22,682 nt of DNA from Lysobacterales bacterium UBA5700. GTDB lineage: Bacteria; Pseudomonadota; Gammaproteobacteria; Xanthomonadales; Xanthomonadaceae. This document shows positions 8,651 to 16,648 of this stretch, piece by piece. The DNA lies in assembly GCA_002420085.1 (NCBI GenBank), contig DIHI01000159.1, positions 2,145-24,826 on the forward strand, written 5' to 3'. Both the position numbers and the translations under genes were made by a program. The first letter of the stretch is position 1. Each line of letters starts with the position of its first letter. The notes under the pieces are model-generated. The model saw only the letters and a program-made list of their open reading frames with translations, was not told where the DNA came from and did not search any database.

Positions 8651-10548
8651 GGCTGGGTCTCCTTGGTTGTGTTGAGTGCGATGGGTGCGCCCAGGCAGGG
8701 ATCGGGGATGGCGAAGGCATCGACCAGAACGAGGGCGTTGGCTTGGATGGTGCGGCAGAGGCGATCGATGGCCTGCTCGATGGCGTGGGCATGGCGACCG
8801 GTCAGCAGGCCGGTTTGCAGGTGCCAGGCCAGGTGCTGGTCCAGACAGGACACGGCGTGCAGGGCACACAGTTCGGCCAGTGCCGGTCGGATGCTCGGAT
8901 CGGCACTGGCGAGGGAGCGGGTGAAGTGTTCCAGAGTCAGTCGCTCGGCGGCGGCGCGGGTGAAATCCAGCAGGGGGGTCTGGATATCGATCTCCTGGCG
9001 GCCGGCGCGGGCGGTGCGGATGCGGCCGGCGGCGCGCCACAGCAGGGCCTGTTCACGATGGCGGAGCAGGCGCAGGACGAACCTAGGGTCGGCGATTCGC
9101 TCGCTGCTGGCGAAGCGGGCCGACAGGGCGAGGCCGAGGCGATCCTGACGCAGGCGGATGGCCTCGCGGATCGCCGTGGTCATGCCGCCCGAGCGGAGTC
9201 GCGCTTGCAATGCCTGCAGGCGGCTCTTGGCGACCAACTGGAAGAGCAGGGTGTTGTCGCCTTCAAGGGTGGTCAACGGGTCGAGGTCGGCGCGCAAGGT
9301 GCCGACCCGGTTGTGCGCCAGATAGCCCTGGCCGCCGCAGGCTTCGCGACATTCGCGCAGGATGTCGAGGGCATTCCAGGTGACCGATGCCTTGACCAGG
9401 GCAGCCAGTTCCTCGAAGTCGGTGCTGGCCATGTGCTTGCTGTGCCCGGCCTGTGCCATGGCGTGTTTGCCGAGGGCATCCATGGCGTACACGGCGGCCA
9501 GTCGGGGCAGCAGCCGGCGGCGGTGGACCGGGTAGTCGATCAGCCGGCGCTCCTCGGGATGGCCGAACTGGCGTCGTCGGTAGGCGTGGCGGATGGCGAT
9601 GGTCAGGCCGGCCTTGGCTCCGCTCAGGGCGGCCAGGGCCATGGCCACCCGGCCCCCGCTCATCGAGCGCAGGGTCGCGGCAGTCGGATCGTCGGTGTTG
9701 GCCCGAAAGCCCTGTTCCGGTGAGACCGTGCCATAGCGGTCGAGCAGGTTCTCGGCGGGAACCCGGACCTGGTCGAATTCCAGCCAGCCGTTGTCGATGC
9801 CGAGCAGGCCGGCCTTGGCGCCGGTGTCGCCGATCCGGATGCCGGGCAGGGCATTGCCGGCCTCATCGCGGATCGGCACCAGCACGCCGAACACGCCGCA
9901 CGGGCGATCCTCGACGATCAGTTGCGCGAAGACCACGGCGATCCGGGCATGGCGTCCGGCATTGCCGATGAATTGCTTGCGCGCCGAGGGGTCGGCGCTA
10001 TCGACGGTGAGGCTGTTGCTGGCCGGGTCGTAGCGGGCGGTCGTGCGCACCGAGCGGATGTCGGAGCCGTGGCCGAGTTCGGTCATGGCGTAGCAGCCGA
10101 TCAGGCGCATGTCGGCGACCTGTGGCAACCAGCGGCGATGCTGCTCGCGATTGCCCAGGTAACAGATCGCGCCGCCGAACAGGCCGAACTGCAATCCGAA
10201 CTTGATCAGCAGGTTGGGATCGGAGATGGCGATCGTTTCCAGGGCCGCCAGGAAACTCACCACGTCGCTGCGACCCTCGGCGTCCGGGAACAGGGCATCG
10301 CCCCAGCGGCGCTGTGCCAGCAGGCGACAGCGTTCGAGGATCAGGTCGCACTGCTCGGGTCGGGTCAGGTCGTAGCGATAGCCGTATTCGGGCCGCGCAA
10401 GTTCATCGCGGATGGCTGCCTTGAGGTCGGCATGCGGGCCGTCGAGATAGGCGATCAGGCGTTGCAGCGGGGGCCGCGTGATGCCGTCCACGCGCTCGGC
10501 GTCGGCGGCGGAATGCCCGGTCAGCGCGTCAGTCGGAACGGCGGACAT
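8623..10548 (-). CDS. Acyl-CoA oxidase-like flavoenzyme (ACOX family)
   Basis: A 641-residue protein, the length of peroxisomal-type acyl-CoA oxidases rather than of the ~380-residue acyl-CoA dehydrogenases. It shows the FAD/substrate motif CYAMTELGHGSD (residues 152-163), REACGGQGYL (401-410), the catalytic glutamate E429 in TTLEGDNTLLFQ, and the C-terminal ACOX-domain signature LVDAFAIPDPCLGAPI (from about 608). Such enzymes make a trans-2 double bond in acyl-CoA and pass electrons to O2, giving H2O2. The start has CGGAGA upstream and overlaps the thioesterase gene by 20 bases; the end overlaps the AurF-like gene by 28 bases. Its substrate could be acyl-CoA or the cluster's acyl-ACP. Whether it is an oxidase or a dehydrogenase needs assay. 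Confidence 0.88.
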   Translation of the reverse strand: MSAVPTDALTGHSAADAERVDGITRPPLQRLIAYLDGPHADLKAAIRDELARPEYGYRYDLTRPEQCDLILERCRLLAQRRWGDALFPDAEGRSDVVSFLAALETIAISDPNLLIKFGLQFGLFGGAICYLGNREQHRRWLPQVADMRLIGCYAMTELGHGSDIRSVRTTARYDPASNSLTVDSADPSARKQFIGNAGRHARIAVVFAQLIVEDRPCGVFGVLVPIRDEAGNALPGIRIGDTGAKAGLLGIDNGWLEFDQVRVPAENLLDRYGTVSPEQGFRANTDDPTAATLRSMSGGRVAMALAALSGAKAGLTIAIRHAYRRRQFGHPEERRLIDYPVHRRRLLPRLAAVYAMDALGKHAMAQAGHSKHMASTDFEELAALVKASVTWNALDILRECREACGGQGYLAHNRVGTLRADLDPLTTLEGDNTLLFQLVAKSRLQALQARLRSGGMTTAIREAIRLRQDRLGLALSARFASSERIADPRFVLRLLRHREQALLWRAAGRIRTARAGRQEIDIQTPLLDFTRAAAERLTLEHFTRSLASADPSIRPALAELCALHAVSCLDQHLAWHLQTGLLTGRHAHAIEQAIDRLCRTIQANALVLVDAFAIPDPCLGAPIALNTTKETQPCRSTSKNC

Positions 10549-11059
10549 CGTAGTCTCCGAGTCGGGTCAACGACTGGACCAGTTGCTCACCGTCGTCCCA
10601 GACCGGGCAGCCGTGCAGGTAATCCCAGAGCGTACCCAGGCGCTGCCGGATCTCGTCCGGAAGCCGGGTCAGCAGGCGACCGTCGCGATGCATGAACAGT
10701 TGTCGGGTTCGGCCGCGAAAGACTTCCTGGCCATTGCTCTCGCGCACCGTGCGATAGACGAACACCAGGAACGGCGCCGGCAGGCTTGGGCGCAGCAGGC
10801 TGCACTGCACGCGCAGGGCCTCGTCGTCGTAGGCGGAGTTCTTCCACAGGCAGACCGCTTCGACCATCGGCAGGATCATCCCGGTGTCGAGCATGTCGCC
10901 GGCCGCCAGCCCGAATCGTCGGGCGAGATCGGCGCGTGCGGTTTCGCAATGGGCGAGCGCATGGCCGTGCCAGAGATAGCCGTAGGGATCGACCTCGCCG
11001 AACCGCACCCGGACCGGGGTTTCGTGATGGCCGAGCAGTTGGTAGCGCATCGCGCTCAT
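10529..11059 (-). CDS. Hotdog-fold acyl-CoA/ACP thioesterase (4HBT/YbgC-like)
   Basis: A 176-residue protein with the single-hotdog signature VRFGEVDPYGYLWHGHALAH (residues 18-37), where D24 corresponds to the active-site aspartate of 4-hydroxybenzoyl-CoA-type thioesterases, followed by CETARADLARRFGL. The ATG at 11059 overlaps the stop of the preceding gene (ATGA). A second ATG at 11050 is possible. It would hydrolyse a thioester of CoA or of the cluster ACP and may release the finished acyl chain. It is one of two hotdog proteins in this operon; the other (15075-15638) belongs to a different family. Confidence 0.82.
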   Translation of the reverse strand: MSAMRYQLLGHHETPVRVRFGEVDPYGYLWHGHALAHCETARADLARRFGLAAGDMLDTGMILPMVEAVCLWKNSAYDDEALRVQCSLLRPSLPAPFLVFVYRTVRESNGQEVFRGRTRQLFMHRDGRLLTRLPDEIRQRLGTLWDYLHGCPVWDDGEQLVQSLTRLGDYDVRRSD

Positions 11060-12081
11060 CGGACCACCGTGTGGAACCGGGCCAGCAGGTCTTCGGGATA
11101 GGGACCGAAGCCGAGTGCCTGGGCACGGGCCAGGTTGAGGGTGCGGCGGACGCCGGGATCGGCTTGCAGACCGAGTTGGCCTGGGCTGATGCCATCGCGC
11201 AGGATGGACAACGCCAGGGTGCCCACGATCCGGCCGACGCCCTCGAAATCGCTGGAGAAATCGGCGACACCGTAGCGTTCGATCACCGAGGGGTTGTTGA
11301 CCCAGACCAGGGGAACACCACGGCGGTCGCTGAATTCCAGCAGGCGATCGGTGGCGGCCTGGTTGAGCACGGTGTCGTTGAAGCCGACCAGGGCGGCGTC
11401 TTCGAGATCGGCCTGTTCGAGCCCGGCGACCAGTTCGTCGGCGTGGTTGTAGGGGCCTTCGTAATACTGGAGTCCCTCGCGCTCAGCAAGGAAGGCGACG
11501 CTGCGATAACCCAGGCAGGGATGATCACCGGGGATCCAGAAGCCGGTGCCGGATGCGCGGAACGTGCGGTAGACCACCCGGACGTTCGGGAAGGCGAATT
11601 CCGAGGCCATGTTGAGCGCGAAGTACAGGCGCTTCAGGCGCGGCATGATCTGCCTGAGCAGGGCGAAGTTGTCGGCATGCGACCAGATCAGCGGCAGGTT
11701 GAGGCGGACGCCGACGATCTCTTCGCGGTCGAGCAGTTCGAGGCCATTGTTCTCCGGATGGGCGCCGAAATAGATCATCGGCAGGCCGTCATTGGCTTCG
11801 GCCAGACGCAGGGCCGAGTCGGTGCCCGGACAGATCGCCAGGTCCACACCCTCGCGCCGCCATTGTTCGACCAGAGCTTCGACGCCGGCCCGGTCAGCCG
11901 GGGTGCGATGGAATTGCAGGTCGAACTCGCGCAGGCCCGAGCGGTTGCGCACCAGGGACGACACGAAGCCATTGACCCAGCGGTTGCGCCGGCCCATGTG
12001 GGCATAGGCGAGATCGTCGTCCGAGATGATGTAGGAGCTCAGGACGCGAACGCGATAGCGTGCTTCGCTCACGAGTGGCAT
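11056..12081 (-). CDS. ABC_sub_bind-like periplasmic-binding-fold protein without signal peptide
   Basis: About 341 residues from ATG 12081 (MPLVSEARYRVRVLSSY). A GTG at 12072 (GTGA overlap with the ACP stop, GAGG ten bases upstream) is an equally good start. The body resembles the type-1 periplasmic-binding fold of the ABC_sub_bind family: VDLAICPGTDSALRLAE, GLPMIYFGAHPENNGLE, then the C-terminal pattern ISPGQLGLQADPGVRRTLNL followed by ARAQALGF. No hydrophobic signal sequence or lipobox is present at any start, so the protein should be cytoplasmic, unusual for this fold. It lies between ACP and thioesterase genes with overlaps on both sides. It might sense or hold a small ligand or acyl intermediate; the function is unknown. 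Low similarity to LacI-type sensor domains is an alternative reading, but no DNA-binding domain is present. Confidence 0.7.
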   Translation of the reverse strand: MPLVSEARYRVRVLSSYIISDDDLAYAHMGRRNRWVNGFVSSLVRNRSGLREFDLQFHRTPADRAGVEALVEQWRREGVDLAICPGTDSALRLAEANDGLPMIYFGAHPENNGLELLDREEIVGVRLNLPLIWSHADNFALLRQIMPRLKRLYFALNMASEFAFPNVRVVYRTFRASGTGFWIPGDHPCLGYRSVAFLAEREGLQYYEGPYNHADELVAGLEQADLEDAALVGFNDTVLNQAATDRLLEFSDRRGVPLVWVNNPSVIERYGVADFSSDFEGVGRIVGTLALSILRDGISPGQLGLQADPGVRRTLNLARAQALGFGPYPEDLLARFHTVVR

Positions 12082-12341
12082 GCCTCGCTGACGTAATCGA
12101 CCAGGGACGACAGGGCATAGGCGTTGTCGGTCTTGGCGCGCTCGCGTTCGAGCCACTCGTCGAAGCGCACCGCGCTGCCGAAGGTGTCTTCGAGCAGGAC
12201 GCCGACTTCGATCAGGTGCAAGGAATCGACCCGCAGGTCGGAGAGGCTGGTGTGCTCCTCGATGGTGGCGTCGGCCAGGTTTGGCTGAACGGTGATCAGG
12301 GTCTTGAGGATTTTTTCGCGGATCTCGGTGCGGTCGGTCAT
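12069..12341 (-). CDS. Acyl carrier protein
   Basis: A 90-residue acidic protein with the carrier motif DLRVDSLHLIEV; S40 is the predicted 4'-phosphopantetheine site. Helix-forming segments on both sides match the ACP fold. The ATG overlaps the FAAL stop as ATGA, so ligase and carrier are translationally coupled, as expected for a dedicated pair. It differs from the housekeeping AcpP type (no DSLDTVEL), which supports a specialised role. It would carry the fatty acyl chain activated by the neighbouring ligase. No phosphopantetheinyl transferase gene is in the window. Confidence 0.92.
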   Translation of the reverse strand: MTDRTEIREKILKTLITVQPNLADATIEEHTSLSDLRVDSLHLIEVGVLLEDTFGSAVRFDEWLERERAKTDNAYALSSLVDYVSEACHS

Positions 12342-14077
12342 GTCACGGGTTCACTTTCGGTTCGGGAAGGGGTCGGGCGGGCGGCCGTCAGGTCGAGCGG
12401 GCGCAGCTTTCCGGATTCGTAGAGCCGACAGGCTTCCTGCCGGCGTGGTTTGCCGCTCGAAGTCTTGGGCAGACGGCCCTTTTCGAGGGGCACGATGTCG
12501 TCGAGGGTGAGGCCCAGTTCGGCGTGGACGGCATGACGCAACTGGCCGGGATCGAAGCGCTCCGGTTCGACCACTTCGGCGGCCAGCACGACCTTGCCGG
12601 GGGCATCGGCGCTGCCCGAGGTCTGGAAGGCGAAGGCGGTGCGCACCCCGGCCTTGCCGAACACGATCCGCTCGATGTCGTCGGGGAAGAAATTGCGGCC
12701 GTTGACGATGATCAGACCCTTGATTCGCCCGCAGACGTAGAGTTCGCCCTGATCGAGGTAGCCGAGGTCGCCGGTCCGCAGGTAATCGCCGGCATGGGCG
12801 GCGGCGGTGGCTTCCGGGTCGTCCCAGTAGCCATCGAAGAGGTGCTCGCCACGCACCCGGATTTCGCCGACGGTGCGCTCGGGCAAGGGCGTGCGGCTGG
12901 CCTCGTCGTCCGGGGCGAAGATGGCAATCTGGCCGCAGTCGATGGCCGGTCCGCAGTTGACGATATCGACGGCATTGGCGGTCGAGTCGGGCGCGCGGGC
13001 CACGCCCTCGGCACCGAGGGCGGTGCGATCGACGGTCTGGTAGCGCAGGCCGGATGCCAGCGGAGGGATGGTGACCGCCAGGGTGGCTTCGGCCAGTCCG
13101 AACATCGGCAGGAAGGCGCGCTGGTCGAAACCGGCCGGTTCCAGTCGCCGGGCGAATGCCTGAAGATCGCCGACCCGAACCGGTTCGGCGCCGCTGCCGG
13201 CGATCCGCCAGGTCGAGAGATCGAGGTTGGCGACCTGGGCGTCGGTCAGTCGGCGTGCGACCAGGCCGAAGGCGAAGCTCGGTGCGACGGCAATCGTGCC
13301 CCGGTAGTGCGACATCGCCCGCAGCCAGAAATCGGGTCGCTTGAGGAAGCTCAGGGTCGGAATGAAACGGGTCGATACCGTGGCGTACACGGTGGTCAGC
13401 AGGAAGCCGATCAGGCCCATGTCGTGGAACAACGGCAGCCACGACACCGGCACGTCATTCGGGGTCAGCGCGAATGCGCGCCGGATCGAGCCGGTATTGG
13501 CGCGGATGTTGCGATGACTGACTCGGACTCCCTTCGGAGTGGCGGTCGAGCCGCTGGTGAATTGCAGGAAGGCCAGATCGTCGGGGCCGATCACCACCGG
13601 CGAGAAATCGGCTTCGAGCGCGTCGAGCCGTTCCGGGGTCAGCAAGGTGAACGGCAGTTGCGGCAGTCCGGGGATGGTCAGCAGGGCTTCTTCGAGCCGA
13701 CTGGACAGCAGCACCGCCTTGGCTTCGCAGCGGCCCAGGATGGCCGCCACCGTGGCGCCGTAGCGATCCAGTTGGACCAGACCATCGGGCGGGAAGATCG
13801 GTACCGGCACGATGCCGGCCATCACGCAGCCGAGGAAGGCCGAAACGAAGGCTTCGGTATCCGGCATGACGATCGCCAGGCGATCGCCCTTGCCGAGACC
13901 GGCCGCTTGCAGGCTGGCGGCGCGCTGGCGGGCCTGACGATGGACTTCGGGAAATGGCCGATAGTCTTCGAGGATCGCCCCGTCGGGTCCGGCCTCCAGG
14001 AAGCGATAGCCGCCGTCGCGGTAGTGGGCGAGGTCTTCGATGGCTTCGGCGAGGGTGCGGGTGTCGTTGATATCCAT
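12338..14077 (-). CDS. Fatty acyl-AMP ligase (FAAL) / acyl-ACP synthetase
   Basis: A 579-residue adenylate-forming enzyme. The start at ATG 14077 is preferred (GGAG 12 bases upstream) over a GTG at 14113. Motifs in order: FTSGSTATPKGV (residues 173-184), SWLPLFHDMGLIG (212-224), APSFAFGLVARR (265-276), MFGLAEATLA (325-334), DYLRTGDLG (431-439), GRNFFPDDIE (460-469) and the catalytic lysine K543 in LPKTSSGKPRR. LPLFHDMGLIG and the PSFAFGLVARR helix are typical of FAALs, which pass the acyl adenylate to an ACP rather than to CoA. The next gene is an ACP that overlaps its stop codon. It is likely the entry step of the cluster, loading a free fatty acid on the ACP. It starts 113 bases after the hydrolase gene, the widest gap inside the cluster. 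Confidence 0.92.
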   Translation of the reverse strand: MDINDTRTLAEAIEDLAHYRDGGYRFLEAGPDGAILEDYRPFPEVHRQARQRAASLQAAGLGKGDRLAIVMPDTEAFVSAFLGCVMAGIVPVPIFPPDGLVQLDRYGATVAAILGRCEAKAVLLSSRLEEALLTIPGLPQLPFTLLTPERLDALEADFSPVVIGPDDLAFLQFTSGSTATPKGVRVSHRNIRANTGSIRRAFALTPNDVPVSWLPLFHDMGLIGFLLTTVYATVSTRFIPTLSFLKRPDFWLRAMSHYRGTIAVAPSFAFGLVARRLTDAQVANLDLSTWRIAGSGAEPVRVGDLQAFARRLEPAGFDQRAFLPMFGLAEATLAVTIPPLASGLRYQTVDRTALGAEGVARAPDSTANAVDIVNCGPAIDCGQIAIFAPDDEASRTPLPERTVGEIRVRGEHLFDGYWDDPEATAAAHAGDYLRTGDLGYLDQGELYVCGRIKGLIIVNGRNFFPDDIERIVFGKAGVRTAFAFQTSGSADAPGKVVLAAEVVEPERFDPGQLRHAVHAELGLTLDDIVPLEKGRLPKTSSGKPRRQEACRLYESGKLRPLDLTAARPTPSRTESEPVT

Positions 14078-14189
14078 GGTCGGTACGATCTCCAGTGCGT
14101 CGCAGCCAGCCACCCCGGCCGCATCAGCAGGGTCGGCCGGGCGGTTCGATTCGACGGGTGCGCCGTCGCGAACGGTGTGGGCGGACGCT

Positions 14190-15008
14190 TCAGTCGGTGG
14201 TGGTCAGGAACTCCGTGACCGCGTCGTGCAGTTCCCGAGCGGTGAGGATGCCGGCGTGGCTGTAGCGGTCGGTCTTGATCAGGCGGGCACCTGCGGCGAT
14301 GGCGGCGATCGTGTCGCCTTCGGTGTGATTCACGAAACGATCGGTGGTGTCGTAGAACAGCAGGGTGTCGCTGCCGAGTCCGTGATAGACGCGGCCGGGC
14401 TCCAACTCCGCCCAGGTGGTGCCGAACTGGCCGGCGATGAACGCCTTGTAGCGCTCGATGATCGCCCGACGCGGTGCCAGCTTCTTTTCGATCACGTTGA
14501 TCGGTGGGAAGGGGTGCGATGGCGCGCAGATGCAGACGTAGCGCTCGGCCCGGATCTGGCCGGCGTGGCGTGCCGCCATCATGGTCAGCGCGCCGGCCGA
14601 ATGGCCGACCAGGGCGAACGGTGTCGCACCGAGCGAATTCGCCAGCGCCGGGATGTCGCGCAGGAAGTAGCGCCAGTGGGTCTGGTTGCCGGGCGAGTCG
14701 CCATGGCCTTCGACATCGAAGGCGACCGCCCGGAAACCGGCGCTGGCAATACGTCGAGCCAGCGGTGCCATCTGGGCGGCGCGGCCGCTCCAGCCATGGA
14801 CCAGGATCACGGTCGGACCCTGGCCCCACGCGAACGCAGCCATCCGTCCGCCATCGCCATAGCTCAGCCGTTCGGCGTCGGCCATGGCCTCGCGCTCGGC
14901 CGGTTCCAGCGGCGGCCGCCGGGTCATCGCCGCAAGGCGGTCGGTGATGGCGTAGCCCAGTCCGTCAGGGACGAGTTTGAGGGTCAGTCTGGCCAGGTCG
15001 ATCAGCAT
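14190..15008 (-). CDS. Alpha/beta-fold hydrolase
   Basis: A 272-residue protein with the oxyanion-side motif LVHGWSG (residues 69-75), nucleophile elbow GHSAG (S137 at 135-139), a likely acid in DTTDRF (D220 or D223) and catalytic H251 in RYSHAGIL. No signal peptide is seen; the N terminus MLIDLARLTLKLVPDGLGY is amphipathic and could touch membranes. GGAG lies about seven bases before the start. Family members hydrolyse esters, thioesters or lactones, so it could release the acyl chain from the ACP or supply a free fatty acid from a lipid for the FAAL. Sequence alone does not distinguish these. Confidence 0.85.
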   Translation of the reverse strand: MLIDLARLTLKLVPDGLGYAITDRLAAMTRRPPLEPAEREAMADAERLSYGDGGRMAAFAWGQGPTVILVHGWSGRAAQMAPLARRIASAGFRAVAFDVEGHGDSPGNQTHWRYFLRDIPALANSLGATPFALVGHSAGALTMMAARHAGQIRAERYVCICAPSHPFPPINVIEKKLAPRRAIIERYKAFIAGQFGTTWAELEPGRVYHGLGSDTLLFYDTTDRFVNHTEGDTIAAIAAGARLIKTDRYSHAGILTARELHDAVTEFLTTTD

Positions 15009-15074
15009 TCGCGGCTCCGGGGTTGGGGTGTGCGGGGACTATGGGTGCGGGTTCGTGGGTTCGGGCGGCCGGTG

Positions 15075-15638
15075 CTATTCGCGCATCGGGCCGATCAGCG
15101 AGACCAGGGTGCCTTGGGCGACCCGTTCGCCGTCGCGGTCGAACAGATCGACAGTGATGTTGATTTCTTGCCGGGTGTTGTCGGTCGGCATCACCTGATC
15201 GCAGACGGCGGTGATCGTGCCGCGCGCCTTGCGGAAATAGCGCATCTCGATACCGGTGACGATGAATCGCGCGTTGTCGGGCATCGAATAGGCGAGCGCC
15301 AGATTGCCGGCGTACTCGGCCAGATTGATCAGGGCGATCGCATGCAGGCTGCGCAGATGATTGCGCAGCCTGCGGCGATCGGCCATCCGCACCCGGGCAT
15401 GGTTGCGTGCCAGCGATTCGACCCGGGCGCTGATGGTTCCCGAGTACGGTGCGAACGTACCGATCAGCCAACTGAACAGGCGTTTGCCGCCGGGCAGGCG
15501 ATGCAGGCCCAGCCAGCAGGCGCGGATGCGCTCGGACGGTGAGCCGCCGCGCAGGGCACGGATCAGGGCACCGAGCCCCGGCGCGGGTTGATTCGGCTCG
15601 GCGATGGTTGCCGAGGGCGGGGTGGACAGGTCGGACAT
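15075..15638 (-). CDS. DUF4442 hotdog-fold protein (putative thioesterase)
   Basis: A 187-residue protein. The central signature RNHLRSLHAIALINLAEYAG (residues 92-111) is that of the DUF4442 group in the hotdog superfamily, with N93/H94, H99 and E108 at conserved positions; the second half has ITGIEMRYF-like beta-strand character (actual VTGIEMRYFRKARGTI). Such proteins are usually annotated as putative acyl-CoA or acyl-ACP thioesterases without proven substrates. The start codon shares one base with the desaturase stop (TGATG), indicating coupled translation. It may edit or bind acyl intermediates. Confidence 0.85.
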   Translation of the reverse strand: MSDLSTPPSATIAEPNQPAPGLGALIRALRGGSPSERIRACWLGLHRLPGGKRLFSWLIGTFAPYSGTISARVESLARNHARVRMADRRRLRNHLRSLHAIALINLAEYAGNLALAYSMPDNARFIVTGIEMRYFRKARGTITAVCDQVMPTDNTRQEINITVDLFDRDGERVAQGTLVSLIGPMRE

Positions 15639-16648
15639 CAGGGCTGTACCGGATCGAGGGTGGAGTGGGCGCTCAGCTTCGCCGATTCGGCGTGGCGGGC
15701 AGGAAAGCTTGGGTAGTGGAAGCGGCCCGTCGTGAAGCGCAGCGGCGGCAGCACCCCCGGCACGATCGGAACATCCGCGAAGCGGTCATAGAAACCCTCG
15801 GCCTTGAGCATGCGGTGCAGCAGGGGCAGCCGATAGCCGGGCACCTTCGGATAGAGGTGATGTTCGAGGTGGTAGTTGTTGCCGAACAGCAGCAGGGTGT
15901 ACAGCGGCGAGGTGTAGCTGCGGGCATCGACGGCCTCGCCTTCGAGGGTGCCGGCGTGTTCGATGTAGACCCTGAGTCCGGTGATCGGGATCATCGCCAG
16001 GAAGGGGCCGAGGATCGCGATCAGGAAGTAGCTCATGTCGTACCAGGCGACCAGGCCGTAGGCGAGCAGCCAGCCGAGCATGAAGATCGTCCCGAGCCAG
16101 GCGTGCAGCGCCAGCGCACGATGGCTGAACGGCATCCGATAGCTGTCCGGCAGCGGCCGCCCGAACATCAAGCGCAGGGCATTGCCGAGATAGGTTCGAT
16201 TGGCGTGGATGCGGGCCAGCAGGAAGCGCCGCCAGAAGGTCTGGTGACGGGCCTGGACGACCGTGTCGGGATCGGCGACGCCGTTGGTGAAGCGATGGTG
16301 GGGCCAATGGGCGATGCCCAGTCCGATGGCCGGCAGCATCAGCACCGAGCCGACGAAACTGCCGAGCAGCAGGTTCAGGTGCCGGCTGCGCACCATCGAC
16401 AGGTGGATGCCTTCGTGCGCCAGCCAGCCGAGCAGGTGCAGGCCGTTGCTGGCGATCACGATCAACAGCAGCATGGCCGGCGCGATCAACAGGGGCGGGC
16501 CATCGCTCAGCCAGAGTGCGTGGGCGAGATAGCCGCCGCCGAAGAACGAGGCCGTGCCGTAGAGGAACCACACCGCGACCAGCGCCGGATTGGGCGCGTA
16601 GAAGTGCGGTGGCAGGTTCGGTCGCAGCCGACGAGCCGGGGCCGTCAT
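15638..16648 (-). CDS. Membrane fatty-acid desaturase (three-histidine-box family)
   Basis: A 336-residue integral membrane protein with several hydrophobic helices (for example residues 22-40, 51-73, 93-112, 183-203). All three histidine boxes are present: HEGIH (78-82), HWPHH (114-118) and HLEHH (260-264), plus EH at 230-231 preceding the last helix region. These bind the diiron centre of the acyl desaturase/hydroxylase/acetylenase superfamily. The N terminus overlaps the Rieske stop (ATGA) and CGGAG lies nine bases upstream. In this operon the natural substrate may be an acyl chain on the dedicated ACP, as in alkyne-forming desaturases, or a membrane lipid. Electrons may come from the cluster ferredoxin. 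Confidence 0.9.
   Translation of the reverse strand: MTAPARRLRPNLPPHFYAPNPALVAVWFLYGTASFFGGGYLAHALWLSDGPPLLIAPAMLLLIVIASNGLHLLGWLAHEGIHLSMVRSRHLNLLLGSFVGSVLMLPAIGLGIAHWPHHRFTNGVADPDTVVQARHQTFWRRFLLARIHANRTYLGNALRLMFGRPLPDSYRMPFSHRALALHAWLGTIFMLGWLLAYGLVAWYDMSYFLIAILGPFLAMIPITGLRVYIEHAGTLEGEAVDARSYTSPLYTLLLFGNNYHLEHHLYPKVPGYRLPLLHRMLKAEGFYDRFADVPIVPGVLPPLRFTTGRFHYPSFPARHAESAKLSAHSTLDPVQP

Noticed and set aside
7622..9148. Long plus-strand open frame antisense to the AurF-like and ACOX-like genes
   Set aside because: No recognisable domain; the minus-strand proteins there show complete catalytic motifs and coupled starts.
15009..15074. Internal promoter or small gene in the 66-base gap between DUF4442 and hydrolase genes
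   Set aside because: Only G/T-biased sequence and the hydrolase ribosome site (GGAG) are visible.
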